64,000 nt of DNA from CAJBLF01 sp041675025 (lineage in GTDB: Bacteria; Patescibacteriota; Gracilibacteria; Absconditabacterales; Absconditicoccaceae): NCBI GenBank assembly GCA_041675025.1, contig JBAYUS010000001.1, positions 396,908 through 460,907 on the forward strand, given 5' to 3'. Within the stretch, counting starts at the first letter, position 1. Every line of letters begins with the position of its first letter. This document shows positions 54,801 to 64,000 of the stretch, piece after piece. The notes beneath the pieces were generated by a model, which was not told the origin of the DNA, searched no databases, and saw only the letters and a list, made by a program, of their open reading frames with translations. The translations under genes and the position numbers were made by a program.

Positions 54801-55652
54801 AGAAACATGAAGATTGATAAGTAATTTTATCAACGCTATAAGTTTTTTTCTTTGTTCTTCTGATTTAGTATTTTTGAATGCTAGAATATTTTTTTTGATA
54901 TCTTTTTCTACATCAACTCCTTGAAGCATTCTTAAAATACCCTCAGGACCTGATAAAAACACGATCAAATGAGAAAATCTTGAAAATATATTTCTGAAAT
55001 CATTTTCAAAAATAGTTGAACCTACTTCTAAATCAGCGATAATAGATTTTATTCTATTAAATTCTGTATCCAAAGAAGCTGTATTGTCTGCAAATAATTT
55101 ATCTAACTCTTTTATCTTTTTTACATTCCCCTTTTCTTTTTCTAATTCTGATTTATAAAGTTGTTCAAGTTCTTTTGTTCTTGTATCAAAATCCTCTTTG
55201 ATACTGTCTTTAATTTTCTTTTCAAAATCCTTATCAATTTTTTGAACCATAATATATTTTACGAAACTCAATATTTTATCTATTTCGTTTGCAGAAAGTC
55301 CAAGTAATTGATTTACTCATCCTGATGGACTTGCTTTATACCATGCATGAAGCACAGGAACTGCCAATTCTATATGTCCCATTCTTGATCTTCTTACTCT
55401 AGAAGTAGTTACTTCTACTCCACATCTTTCACAAACGATCCCTTTATATCTCACTCATTTATATTTTCCACAACTACATTCGTAGTTTTTTACTGGTCAA
55501 AAAATAGATTCACAAAACAAACCTCCTTGTTTAGGTTTTCCGGTTCTGTAATTAACAGTATCAGGATTGTCTACTACTCCATGTGACCATTTCTCTATAT
55601 CTTCCACAGAAGCAAGTCTCACAATTAATCCTTCAAATTTTGTTTTGTTCAT
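51834..55652 (-). CDS. rpoC: DNA-directed RNA polymerase subunit beta'
   Basis: 1272 aa. The N-terminal zinc ribbon is YECSCGKYKG...CERCGVEV; the catalytic magnesium loop is AFNADFDGDQMAIHLP; RAPTLHRLSIEAF, the second zinc site (CDASQ, DCGS, CHSISGICQKCYG) and the C-terminal trigger-loop/jaw regions follow. It starts at ATG 55652 (NKTKFEGLIVRLAS), not the upstream TTG/ATG in frame. TGA glycines include FGPV near residue 52. A hairpin-bearing 78-nt gap separates it from rpoB. It is the largest subunit of RNAP; the length is slightly short of E. coli (1407) since some lineage inserts are absent. Confidence 0.97.
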
Positions 55653-55698
55653 ACTAATATACTTAGTAAGAAAATAAATGAGCAATAAAGATATCATT

Positions 55699-55724
55699 AT
55701 TCCTGCCCATTACAGGCAGGAGTG
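55699..55724 (-). terminator. Hairpin in the rpoB-rpoC gap
   Basis: TCCTGCC-tgtaa-GGCAGGA-like stem with poor T-run; may stabilise or attenuate transcript rather than end it. Confidence 0.4.
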
Positions 55725-55730
55725 TTTTTA

Positions 55731-58700
55731 TTATTCTAATTCTCAGAAATCTTGCATTTCTTGAATAACATTATCTATAATTTCTTCTTTTTCTTGAGCT
55801 ATTTCTGTATCTAATGTAGATTCTTCTTCTCATGGGCTAGCACTATTCATCACTCATGAAAGTCAAAGATTAACTATCTTTTTAATTCTATCTTCTTGAA
55901 CTATTTCAAGTTCTTCTACACTCAATGGTTCAATATTTTGACACAATCCTTTGAAAAGAAACGTCAATAAATTGAATGATTCTGGCAATCCACCAATCTT
56001 TGGTTTTTGTCCTTTGATGATAGATTCATATAATTTATTTCTTCAAATAACATCATCTGATTTTACTGTAAGCATTTCTTGAAGTGTATATACTGCAGAA
56101 TATGCTTCTAGTGCCCACACTTCCATTTCTCAGAATCTCTGACCTCCTTGTCTAGATTTTCCTCCAAGTGGTTGTTGAGTAATCAATGAATATGGTCATA
56201 CAGATCTTGCATGTATTTTATCTTCAACCATATGTACAAGTTTGAGAATATGCATATATCCAACTGTTACTTTCTGAGCATATTTTTGACCATCTTCTCA
56301 ATTGAAGATATCAAATTTCAAATCATCAAATCCACACATCTTAGTAAATTCTGTCAAATCTTCTGATGAGAATTTAGAAAACGTAGGAACTGCGAATGTT
56401 ACATTAAAATATTTGGCTATAAATCCAAGTTGTGATTCAAATAATTGTCCCATGTTCATACGAGAAATTACTCAAAGAGAATTGAGTACAATATCTACTG
56501 ACTGACCATCAGCAGTAAATGGCATATCTTCTTCAGGCACTACAATAGATATAATACCCTTGTTTCCATGTTTTCCTGCAAGTTTATCTCCTATTTCTAT
56601 TTTTCTTGTACTTGCAATATATACTTTGATCTTTTTTCTTACACCTGCCATCAAATTATCTCATTTTTTAGCATCAAGTACAACAACATCAATGATTTTT
56701 CCTTCGCTACTACCAGATGATACATATAATGACGTATCTTTTACATTTTTTGATTTATCTCAGAAAATTGCTTGAATAAGTTTTTCTTCTGGAGTAAGTT
56801 CTCCTTCAGATTTTGGAGTTATTTTTCCAATTACAATATCTCATCATTTAACGATTGATCCAATTCTAATGACTCCATCATCATCTAAATTTTTAAGTTT
56901 CATCATAGAAACACCAGGAATATCATTTGTTGTTTCCTCAGGTCCAAGTTTAGTATCTGCTACTTCTATTTCATATTCTTCTATTTGGATTGATGTTAAT
57001 TCATCGTCCTTTACAAGTCTTTGAGAAATTACAATCGCATCTTCATAATTATATCCTTTCCATGGCATAAATGCTACTCTAAGATTTTTCCCGAGTGCCA
57101 TTTCTCCACCTACAGAACATGGTCCTTCTGCCAATAAATGTCCCTTACTTACTTTTTCACCTAATGATACTCTAGGAATTTGTGTCATACAAGATTTATG
57201 ATTTGATCTTGCAAATATTACTAAAGGATATTCTTTTATACCTGTTTTATATTTTACTTTTATTCTTTTTCCATCTACATAAATTACTTCTCCTTCAGAT
57301 TCAGCTTTAATAACTGCATGTGTCATTTGTACAATATCTCTTTCCAATCATGTACCTACAAATGGTGCATCATTTTTGAGTAATGGTAATGCTTGTCTTT
57401 GTTGATTCGTAGCCACTGACGCACGTACAGCATCATTATGATCTACAAATGGAATCAAAGATGTATTTGGTGAAAATATTTGTGTTGGATTAACATCCAC
57501 ATGAGTAATATCTCTCACATGGAACATACCCATCTCGCTAAATTGTCTTGCAGCTACACGAACTTCTGTAATATTATTGTATGCGTCAATTGGTGTTGTT
57601 GCATCAGCAATACAACATTTTTCATCCATTTCAGGAGAAATATATTCTACTTCATCAGTAAAGAATGGTTTAACTCCTATAGATTTACCAAGTTTACCAT
57701 ACATTTTTTCTATCTGTTTTGCTATTTTTTCATCAATATAATGATCTTCTTTTACAATGATTGCTTTTAATTCTTTTCCTTTTGCATCTAATTCGTGAAC
57801 ATCACGATGTGCTATTCTATTGATTAACATATCTTGTTTTGCAGGCACTTCACGATAAATTTTAAGTGCTGGAGTTTCCAAAAATCATTCATCGTTTACA
57901 CGAGAATATAATGATTGATAAATTACTAGACCAATATTTTGTCCTTCAGGTGTTTCAATAGGACATATTCTACCATAATGTGAAGGGTGAACATCACGCA
58001 CTTCAAATTTAGCAGTTTCTCTTTTGAGACCTCAAGGCCCGAGGGCAGTAATTCTTCTCTTATGTTCTATTTCTGACAGTGGATTAATCTGATCCAAGAA
58101 TTGAGAAAGCTGAGATGTAGCAAAGAAGCTCTTAACAGCATTATCAACTATTTTGAAATTTACTAAATCAGTTATTTTAAGTGGATTTTCTAGATTCAAA
58201 ATACTAAGTTTTCCTTTGATACTCTTAACAAATTTTCTCATCACAGGCTGAAGATGTGCATAGAGAATCTCCCCCATAGGTCTAATACGTTTATTTGAAA
58301 GATGATCAGAATCATCAGTATAATATCATTTTTTTTGATTTGAAATATTGAAAAGATATTTTAATGCTCCCACTAAATCTTCTCCATCAAAAATATTTGC
58401 TAGATCACCATCCAATGATTTTTTAAGTCCTAGTTTTGCATTTATTTTTCTTCTTGCAATTCTTCCGACAAAAATTCTATCGTTTGATAAAAATTGGTTT
58501 TTGATATAGCTAAGTGCATTTTCTGCATCAATTAATTCTCCTGGTCTGATCTTGTTGTATACAAATTCAGCAGCAGATAATGCATCAGTAGTAAGATCTT
58601 TTTTGAGCGTTACTTCGAGATAATTAAAATCTTCTTCATCAAAACTATCTTTGAAAAATTCTCTAATACTTTCATCAGTTTCTGCTCAAAAAATTCTCAA

Positions 58701-59555
58701 TAATGTCGTAATAGGAAATTTTCTAGATTTATTTATTCTAGCTACAACTACTCCAGATTTTTCTGTTTGTACTTCCAACCATGGTCCATTTTCAGGAATC
58801 ACTTTGAAAGAATATTTAAATTCTTTTTTAGCAAAAAATATACCGTATGATCTAATGATTTGTGAAATAATTACTCTTTCTACTCCATTGATAATATATG
58901 AAGCTGATGATGTCATAAGCGGCAATATACCTATATTTGCACGTTTACTAAACAATATTTTTTCAGTTTTTTTCTTTCCATCATCATGTATTTCACTTAA
59001 TTTTACTTTTCCTGTGATGATACCTCCATAAGTCAATTCTTTTTTCTTACATGTCTTTGCATCATCGATAGGATCAGAAACTTTTATATCATCTATTTCT
59101 ACATACATTTTCTCTCATGCAATATCCCAAACTGGGTTAATATTTGCAAAAAGTTTATGGATATATTTTTGGATAAAATCAGCATATCCTCTTTTTTGAA
59201 GATCTAGAAGATCAGGAAATGCAGCGAATTTTCTTGGATTACGCAAAAATATTCTATCTCATTCTCTATAGAAGTTTTTGAATATTTCAGGTACTGGTTT
59301 ATTTTTGGTTGGTTTGCTAGTTATTTTAATTGGTTTGCTTGATAGTTCAACCAATTTATTGTGTTTTATATTTGGTGTTTTAGCTATTACCTTTTTGCTT
59401 TTTGGTGCAGCAATAGGTTTGCTAACCTTTTTTGCTACTGGTTTAGCTACTTTAACAACCTTCTTTATTTTTTTTGCTACTGGTTTGGTTACCTTAGCAG
59501 GCTTCTTTATTTTTTTAGTTTCTTTATTTTTTTGAGAAATTTTTTTTGATTTCAT
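55731..59555 (-). CDS. rpoB: DNA-directed RNA polymerase subunit beta with lysine-rich N-terminal extension
   Basis: 1274 aa. Residues 1-99 are a K/A/P/V-rich tail with repeated KPVAKK and KPAKV units, like a histone H1 C-terminus. TGA at 59259-59261 (residue 99) joins it in frame to the normal RpoB start (RIFLRNPRKFAAFPDLLDLQKRGY). Then ITALGPGGLKRE, ESSxxGRICPIETPEGQNIGL, PFVGTGLERD, GKNLRVAFMPWKGYNYEDAI, GDKLAGKHGNKGI, MPFTADGQSVDIVLNS and QRFGEMEVWALEAY follow. The extension is unusual; it might bind DNA or ribosome (inference). Alternatively an internal start is used, but no ATG fits close to the core. Confidence 0.96.
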
Positions 59556-59654
59556 AGGGTTATCTGTGATAAGAAAATAAACAGTGAATATGGTCTATGC
59601 ATAAGATAGGCAATAATTTTCTTCACGCTAAAAACAAAAAAGTCAAAAACCGGT

Positions 59655-59810
59655 TTACGATCTTTGAGGAGTTAATTGTTTTCTTCCCTTTTGTCTTCTT
59701 CTGCTGAGCACCGCTCTTCATCCAGGAGTTTCCATTCTCTTTCTAAATCCATGTTTACCTATTCTTTTATGTCGAGAATACTTTCTAATTCTTCTTAATT
59801 TACTAGCCAT
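59655..59810 (-). CDS. rpmH: Ribosomal protein bL34
   Basis: 51 aa. RKYSRHKRIGKHGFRKRMETPGGRAVLSRRRQKGRKQLTP is the bL34 signature; the second glycine of PGG is a TGA codon (A-T-P-G-G in all L34s). It is embedded between the S6-S18 fusion and rpoB, rather than beside rnpA/dnaA. Confidence 0.95.
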
Positions 59811-59848
59811 GTTACTTTATGATAAATGATAAATTTTACATATTTAAG

Positions 59849-60415
59849 CTATTTAGTATAAGCTATAAGTCCAAGTTCTCTAGCTCTAAGGATAACTGTT
59901 TTGAGCTTTTTCTGAGTACCTACTGCATTATGTGTATATGCTCTTGGTTTGATATTACCAAATCTTGTAACATATTTTTTCAACATTGTTATTGCTTTTC
60001 GATTAATATATTTTGCATTTCTTTTATCAGAGAAAAAGTTCACTTTTTGTCAAAGCTTTTTAGCATCCCACGTCTCTATAACAGCATCGAGCTCATCATT
60101 TGTTTTTTTAAATGTCATAAATTCATCATTTTTCTCCATTTTGAAAATGAAGTATCTTTTGATAGATTTATTATACAAGACATTTTTTTTGATCATATCT
60201 AAATCTGCAGCTTCTGCCTCGATATAATATGAATATATATATGCCTTATCATTTCAAGCTTTATCGCCTAAATTATAAGCCAATTGTTGTAGTCCTATAT
60301 CATCTTGTTTGACGATATTTGTTTTGATGAGTTTTTCAAATTCAGAAACCACTTCTTTGCGGTTAACCTCTGACAAAGACGCATCAACCAGCAACACTAC
60401 ATCATACTTTTGCAT
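59849..60415 (-). CDS. rpsF-rpsR: Fused ribosomal proteins bS6-bS18
   Basis: 188 aa in one frame. Residues 1-105 are bS6: MQKYDVVLLVDASL, LAYNLGDKAGNDKAYIYSYYIEAEAADLDMI, SIKRYFIFKM. After a linker (EWxxDELDAVIETWDAKKLG), residues 125-188 are bS18: NFFSDKRNAKYINRKAITMLKKYVTRFGNIKPRAY, QKKLKTVILRARELGLI. The junction contains an in-frame TGA (Gly122), so standard-code reading would give separate genes. In E. coli rpsF and rpsR are separate genes two cistrons apart and the proteins form a dimer on the platform. A fused form is, to my knowledge, not standard. A GTG (125) could also start free S18. Confidence 0.88.
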
Positions 60416-60441
60416 TAGTTCATTATGTAAGGTAGTAAAAA

Positions 60442-61242
60442 TTATGATCCAATTGCTATTCTGATAAATTTATTCACTTTCATATCAGCTGGCAACATTT
60501 CTTTAACTTTCTTTGATCAATCTCTAATATATTCTTGTTCTAAAAGAACATAATCAGCTAATGATTTTTGTATCTTCCCATCAACGATTTGTGCTATCAT
60601 AGCTTCTGGTTTTCCAGCAGCCTTAAGTTCTTCGCTAAATTTTTCTTTCATTTTTGCTATTTCACTTTCATCTACTTGTTCAAATGAAACATATGTAGGA
60701 TTCATAGCAGTTACTTGTAAGGCAAGTTCTTTTGCTACTTCATCATTTCCTCCTTCGAAGAAAATAAGTGAAGCTACTCTATTTCCTGGGTGATTATAAA
60801 CAAATGCTTTTTGTTTTGTTACCAAAACACCAGCAATTTTCATATTTTCACCTGTTTTACCCATAAATTCCTTTACCTCATTATCAATAGCTTCTGTTAT
60901 TGTAGTATCAAGATCTTCCATTTTTTCTACTTCTTTATCACTTTTTGCAATTTGAGCAAGAACGGATTCAAATAATGCTTGAAAATTTTCATTTTTTGAT
61001 ACAAAATCTGTTTCACATAAAAGTTTTAATCAAACTATTTTTCCGTTTGTTTCTATTACTTTTACTATTCCTTCTTTAGTATCTCTTTCTGTTCTGTCTC
61101 ATGCTTTTGCTATTCCCTTTTTCTTGAGAATTTCTTGTGCTTTTTCTAAGTCATCACCAGCTTCAACCAAGGCTTCTTTACAGTCTTTGATAGGAGCAAA
61201 TGTTATGTCTCTAAGTTGTTTCAATAGTTCTATATTTCACAT
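60442..61242 (-). CDS. tsf: Translation elongation factor Ts
   Basis: 266 aa. MGNIELLKQLRDITFAPIKDCKEALVEAGDDLEKA is the UBA-type start (the second codon is TGA), then LLCETDFVSKNENF, the diagnostic EF-Ts sequence, and the dimerisation core (AKELALQVTAMNPTYVSFEQVD). The C-terminal end is LADYVLLEQEYIRDGSKKVKEML. It recycles EF-Tu-GDP. It follows rpsB with one gene between. Four TGA glycines. Confidence 0.96.
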
Positions 61243-61289
61243 GATATATATTGATAATGATAAATGTCGTGAATATGAATCTGTATATA

Positions 61290-61778
61290 TTATTTTTGAA
61301 TTCCATCTTGTGGAACTTCATTTTGATTTGTTTCTCATGTTTTATCTATAGGTGTAGGTGTATTTTCTTGTTTGATTTCAAATAACGTCGTTATCCATTC
61401 TCCCAAACCAACAAATATTGCTAATTTATTTTCTTGAGCTATAGTATATTTCCCATCTCGAGCATTTTTTATAAAGATAGTCAAGAAAGCGATCATTATC
61501 ACTACTAATAATATAGGAATATATTTTATATAAGGAATAAACATAAGTATTGATGTTGCTACTACAAGAAGAAGAAATACTGACCACCATCCCATTGATT
61601 GTTTGAGATGAAATTGTTCAAAATCACTTTTTTTCTGATTATTGAATGCCATGACAATTATTCCTATAAGAACATACATCATCACCGCTCTTTTTTTCTC
61701 TGTACTACTAGGTACATAGACCTCTTTTGAGGGTTCTGTTGTTAATGGAGTAATTATCTCTGTTTTCATTTCTTCCAT
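61290..61778 (-). CDS. Tic20/DUF4870-like membrane protein
   Basis: 162 aa, about three to four helices: AVMMYVLIGIIVMAF, WWSVFLLLVVATSILMFI, YIPILLVVIMIAFLTIF. SDFEQFHLKQSMGWW (F-H-x-K-Q-S/A) is the signature of the Tic20-like/DUF4870 family. Function unclear. It sits between rpsB and tsf, which in most bacteria are directly adjacent; the insertion is notable. An upstream in-frame ATG (61847) is rejected because it overlaps the S2 gene. Confidence 0.82.
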
Positions 61779-61836
61779 ATGAATCAACAAGAAGATAAAT
61801 CGCGATAAGCAATTCTTATTACATAAGAAAATGAAA

Positions 61837-62502
61837 CTAAGCTGCAAACATGCTGTTTAGAATAAAATCTACGCTCTTATAACTTCACATATTAGCAAGA
61901 ATAATACTATCCTCTGCCCATCGTCTAGAAAAATTTGTTCCTGCGATGACAATATTTTGAATATCTGGAGTTTTAGTTATTTCATTGATGAAGCTATCCA
62001 TCATTTGACCATCTACTACGATAACTAATTCTGGTTTTCTAGTAAGGTTTTTTACTCCTTTGTAGATTTTTAACACTCTTACAAGCTTTCTTTTGTATAC
62101 TAATTGCTCTTTTTTGGTTAAGGTAAGATAATTTTCTGTATCTACAAAACGAGCCATAGTATTCATAGATTCTATTCTTTTTTTGAGTGTCTCAAAATTT
62201 GTCAAAAATCCAGAAGGAAGTTTGTAGTTGAGATAGTTGAATCCATATTTTTCACCGAGCTTTTCTAATTCGTCCGCGTACATTTTCTTTTCAGAGACTA
62301 CCAAAATTTCTTTTCATTCTTCTTTGGCTTTCTTGATTTTCTTTTGTGCGTGTTCGATTTGCTCTATGATGGATTCAGGACTAATGACAGCTATATTGTT
62401 TACTACCCCAGCCCAATATTTATTGGTTTTTGGGTGAGCTTCGCTTTTGAGCGTACCAATATGAGCTTGTGCCTCGATTACATCGTTTACCGATATACTC
62501 AT
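61837..62502 (-). CDS. rpsB: Ribosomal protein uS2
   Basis: 221 aa. AQAHIGTLKSEAHPKTNKYWAG is the uS2 start, then FVDTENYLTLTKKEQLVYKRKLVRVLKIYKGVKNLTRKPELVIVVDG, and IVIAGTNFSRRWAEDSIILANMGSYKSVDFILNSMF. It is slightly diverged and shorter than E. coli (241): the coiled-coil domain is compact. A TGA Gly is in the end region (NMGSY). It follows rplL with two hairpins in the gap. Confidence 0.92.
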
Positions 62503-62545
62503 AATTTTTACAGTTTGATAAATAAAAGATCTTAGTTTTTAGCTC

Positions 62546-62588
62546 TTAGAAAAAAATTTCTAAGTTCTATCCGTTTAAACGGACTAAG
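62546..62588 (-). promoter_or_regulatory. Hairpins between rplL and rpsB
   Basis: A perfect palindrome TCCGTTTAAACGGA (62570-62583) and CTTAGAAAtttTTTCTAAG (62546-62565). They could adjust the ratio of L7/L12 to downstream products or end transcripts partly. Confidence 0.5.
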
Positions 62589-62590
62589 CT

Positions 62591-62974
62591 CTACTTGAAA
62601 GAGATAGTAGCTCCTTCAGATTCCAATTTAGATTTAATAGCTTCAGCTTCTTCAAATTTAACCTTTTCTTTGATTAAAGTAGGAGCTTTTTCAACTAAAT
62701 CTTTAGCTTCTTTAAGTCCAAGTCCAAGAAGTTCTTTAACTGCTTTGATAACTCAGATTTTTTGTTGTCCAATATCAGTCAATTCAATATTGACCATATC
62801 AGCATTAGCAGAACCTGCATCATCAGATCCTCCAGCAGCTCATCCTGCAACTACCATAGCAGCAGCACTAACTCCAAATTCTTCTTCGATAGCTTTAACA
62901 AGTTGGTTCATTTCTACTGCACTCATTTCTTTGATGAGTTCCAGTATTTTTTGTGCGTTCTTTGATAATTCCAT
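62591..62974 (-). CDS. rplL: Ribosomal protein bL7/L12
   Basis: 127 aa, acidic stalk protein. N-terminal dimerisation part (SVVEMNQLVKAIEEEFGV-like), hinge rich in G, A and S, and the C-terminal factor-binding domain: KIGVIKAVKELLGLGLKEAKDLVEKAPTLIKEKV. Two TGA glycines: AGG in the hinge and KIG in the C-terminal domain. It follows rplJ by 55 nt. Confidence 0.96.
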
Positions 62975-63029
62975 TTCTAGAAACAATTATAATATAAAGA
63001 TATTTTTTACGACTAAGTAAACTAATTTA

Positions 63030-63698
63030 TTAAGCAGCTGGTGTTTCTTCTGCTTTAACTTCTTCTGCTTTAACTTCTTCTACCTTAGGTTCTTCTTTTA
63101 CTTCTTCCTTTACTTCAGCTGGCGCTTCAACTTTTGCTTCTTCTACCTTAGGTTCTTCTTTTACTTCAGCTTTAACTTCTTCTACTTCTCCACCATTTTT
63201 CTTTGCAACTTCACTGATAACACAAGCGAATGATTGTAATGGATAATTGAATAAGTAACAAAGTTTTGATAATAATTCTTCTTTTGTAGGAACATTAGCA
63301 AGTTCATCAACATAATTACCATCTTGCCATTTCTTTTCAAACCACCCTCCTATAAATGAAAACTCTGATCCTTTCTTGTCTTTTTTAAACGCTTTCAAAT
63401 ATTTGTTGATTACTTTGAGTGGTCCAAATTCATTTTCATGTGCATATAATGCAAATACTGATCATTCTAATACATTTACATTTACTTCTTCGAGCCCTGC
63501 ATCTTTGAGAGCTTTAAGAAAAATTCTTTTCTTAATAATACTCATGTTACCATCAGTACCTTTAAGTTCCATTCTGATCTTGTTTGCAGCAGTAACAGCT
63601 ATTCATGATTGTTTTACAATCACTGCATTTGTTGCACCACTTAGATCTGATTTGTATTTTGCAAATAATTCATCTTTCTTTGCTCTAGTTATTGTCAT
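63030..63698 (-). CDS. rplJ: Ribosomal protein uL10 with acidic/basic repeat tail
   Basis: 222 aa versus ~165. Residues 1-165 are uL10: MTITRAKKDELFAKYKSDLSGATNAVIVKQSGIAV, NMSIIKKRIFLKAL, VLEGSVFALY, GEF-type GSEFSFIGGW and LANVPTKEELLSKLCYLFNYPLQSFACVISEVAKKNG. The last ~55 residues are a low-complexity KEEPKVEEVKAE repeat. Such tails occur in several uL10/L12 proteins; their role is unclear. Two TGA glycines. Upstream is the L10 leader, which this protein and L12 would bind. Confidence 0.94.
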
Positions 63699-63727
63699 AC
63701 TCTATAACTTAAATATTAAATATAAAC

Positions 63728-63752
63728 AAAAAAGACTCTTGCGAGGCTCTTA
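63728..63752 (-). terminator. Attenuator hairpin of the rplJL leader
   Basis: AAGAGCCTC-gcaa-GAGTCTTTTTT on the minus strand (two mismatches) with a U-run between the L10 leader and the rplJ ATG. Confidence 0.7.
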
Positions 63753-63778
63753 TACAAAAAATATTGTTTTGTAAGTGA

Positions 63779-63834
63779 ACCTAGGTAGGAATTGACTTTT
63801 ATGCGTTAAGCAACCTACTGTCTTTGGTGTTGAT
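63779..63834 (-). ncRNA. Ribosomal protein L10 leader RNA
   Basis: Minus strand, 5'-CCAAAGACAGTAGGTTG, then ~18 nt, then AATTCCTACCTAGGTTC-3' is the conserved L10-L12 binding structure (family: CCAGAGACAGYAGGYG ... TCCTRCCGAGG). CAGTAGG pairs with CCTAC. The rplJ gene starts ~80 nt later, after an attenuator hairpin. This implies feedback of L10-L12 on rplJL and possibly the downstream supercluster. Confidence 0.82.
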
Positions 63835-63840
63835 GTAAGT

Positions 63841-63868
63841 TTTATATGAAATTTGGGGGTGATTGCAA
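63841..63868 (-). promoter_or_regulatory. rplJ promoter
   Basis: Minus strand TTGCAA (63863-63868), 16-nt spacer, TATAAA (63841-63846); a start near 63834 would give an RNA beginning at the L10 leader. Confidence 0.6.
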
Positions 63869-63921
63869 GTCTTTTTTTTAAAAAGCAATAAATCTTCAAA
63901 AAAACATTTTCCTTGTGTTTT

Positions 63922-63937
63922 TTGTACATATATGTAC
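63922..63937. promoter_or_regulatory. TGTACATATATGTACA palindrome
   Basis: A perfect 16-bp palindrome upstream of the truncated gene at the right edge. Similar half-sites to 579-595. Operator role is inference. Confidence 0.35.
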
Positions 63938-63967
63938 AGTAAAAAAGATTTATCTATTATACTATAT

Positions 63968-64000
63968 ATGATAGAGAAAAAAACAGTGCAAGACTTTTTA
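63968..64000 (+). CDS. Start of an unidentified gene (partial)
   Basis: The first 11 codons (MIEKKTVQDFL) of a plus-strand gene run off the right edge. TATTAT (63954-63959) lies 8 nt before the ATG. Too short to identify. Confidence 0.35.
   Translation, partial: MIEKKTVQDFL

Noticed and set aside
59259..59555. Independent histone-H1-like gene before rpoB
   Set aside because: Its only stop would be TGA, and the frame continues directly into RpoB with no ATG near the core start.
59849..60415. Separate rpsF and rpsR genes with TGA stop and GTG start
   Set aside because: TGA is sense everywhere else here, and the two parts are in the same frame. I keep fusion but state the alternative.
63042..63200. 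Low-complexity repeat as a CRISPR-like array
   Set aside because: It is in frame in rplJ and encodes a KEEPKVEE tail.
1..64000. Many genes appear split by TGA, as if pseudogenes
   Set aside because: TGA falls at conserved glycines in dozens of genes with intact motifs before and after, so recoding explains it better than mass decay.
1..64000. Prophage, IS element or transposase
   Set aside because: I found no integrase, transposase, phage structural gene or flanking duplications. Only small inverted-repeat elements were seen.

Overview
This window is bacterial, very AT-rich chromosomal DNA in which TGA is a sense codon. In more than forty genes TGA falls in frame at positions that are glycine in the family: the HIGH motif of MetG, the LGC and EGC motifs of RimO, the Mur-ligase P-loop, the start of L27, and the PP-loop of the MurL-like protein. 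Every confident gene ends in TAA or TAG. UGA = glycine (code 25) is known from the candidate phyla Absconditabacteria (SR1) and Gracilibacteria (BD1-5/GN02), so I place the window there. All coordinates below assume code 25. With the standard code most genes would look fragmented.

Layout. (1) 1-7.5 kb: partial Elp3-like radical SAM protein, then Fe-type superoxide dismutase, YraN nuclease-like protein, S41 protease, 2Fe-2S ferredoxin, small sigma factor, HU, an anchored coiled-coil protein, a methyltransferase and MetG. (2) 7.5-13.1 kb, minus strand: cysS, a ferric-reductase-like membrane protein, MFS transporter, a hypothetical and a cysteine-tailed thioredoxin-fold protein in one run, plus a lipoprotein. 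(3) 13.1-17.6 kb: an ATP-grasp ligase fused to a DUF1704 metallopeptidase, a GNAT and a 7TM protein, which looks like a compact peptide-ligation system. (4) 17.8-21.6 kb, minus: MurF, AI-2E-type transporter, RnpA, DUF192. (5) 21.7-31.1 kb: DUF4230, L9, a UvrB without its second helicase domain, RimO, a stand-alone [FeFe]-hydrogenase-like H-domain, HemW, NusA and hypotheticals. (6) 31.1-42 kb: MutL, an FtsB/DivIC-like protein, FKBP lipoprotein, a large orphan protein, NrdR, isochorismatase-like hydrolase, MurD and a divergent MurL-like epimerase. (7) 42.1-49.6 kb: two very large exported proteins sharing a C-terminal repeat domain. (8) PyrE with foreign composition. (9) 50.5-63.9 kb, minus: a translation/transcription supercluster, L10-L7/L12-S2-Tic20-like-EF-Ts-S6/S18 fusion-L34-RpoB-RpoC-L27-L32-NusB, headed by a recognisable L10 leader RNA with attenuator.

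How genes fit together. MurF, MurD and MurL indicate a peptidoglycan pathway in which D-Glu may be made by epimerising the UDP-MurNAc-dipeptide rather than from free D-Glu. Stress and redox genes (SOD, ferredoxin, ferric-reductase-like protein, H-domain) suggest oxygen exposure of a fermentative cell. I see no tRNA or rRNA genes, CRISPR array, prophage or transposase. Intergenic spaces carry several families of dispersed short palindromic AT-rich repeats, and several genes have a TATAAT-like box only 5-9 nt before the ATG, suggesting leaderless mRNAs. The most unusual items are the S6-S18 fusion, the lysine-rich tail on RpoB, the ATP-grasp-DUF1704 fusion, the shared surface-protein domain, the truncated UvrB, and the H-domain lacking the proton-relay cysteine.
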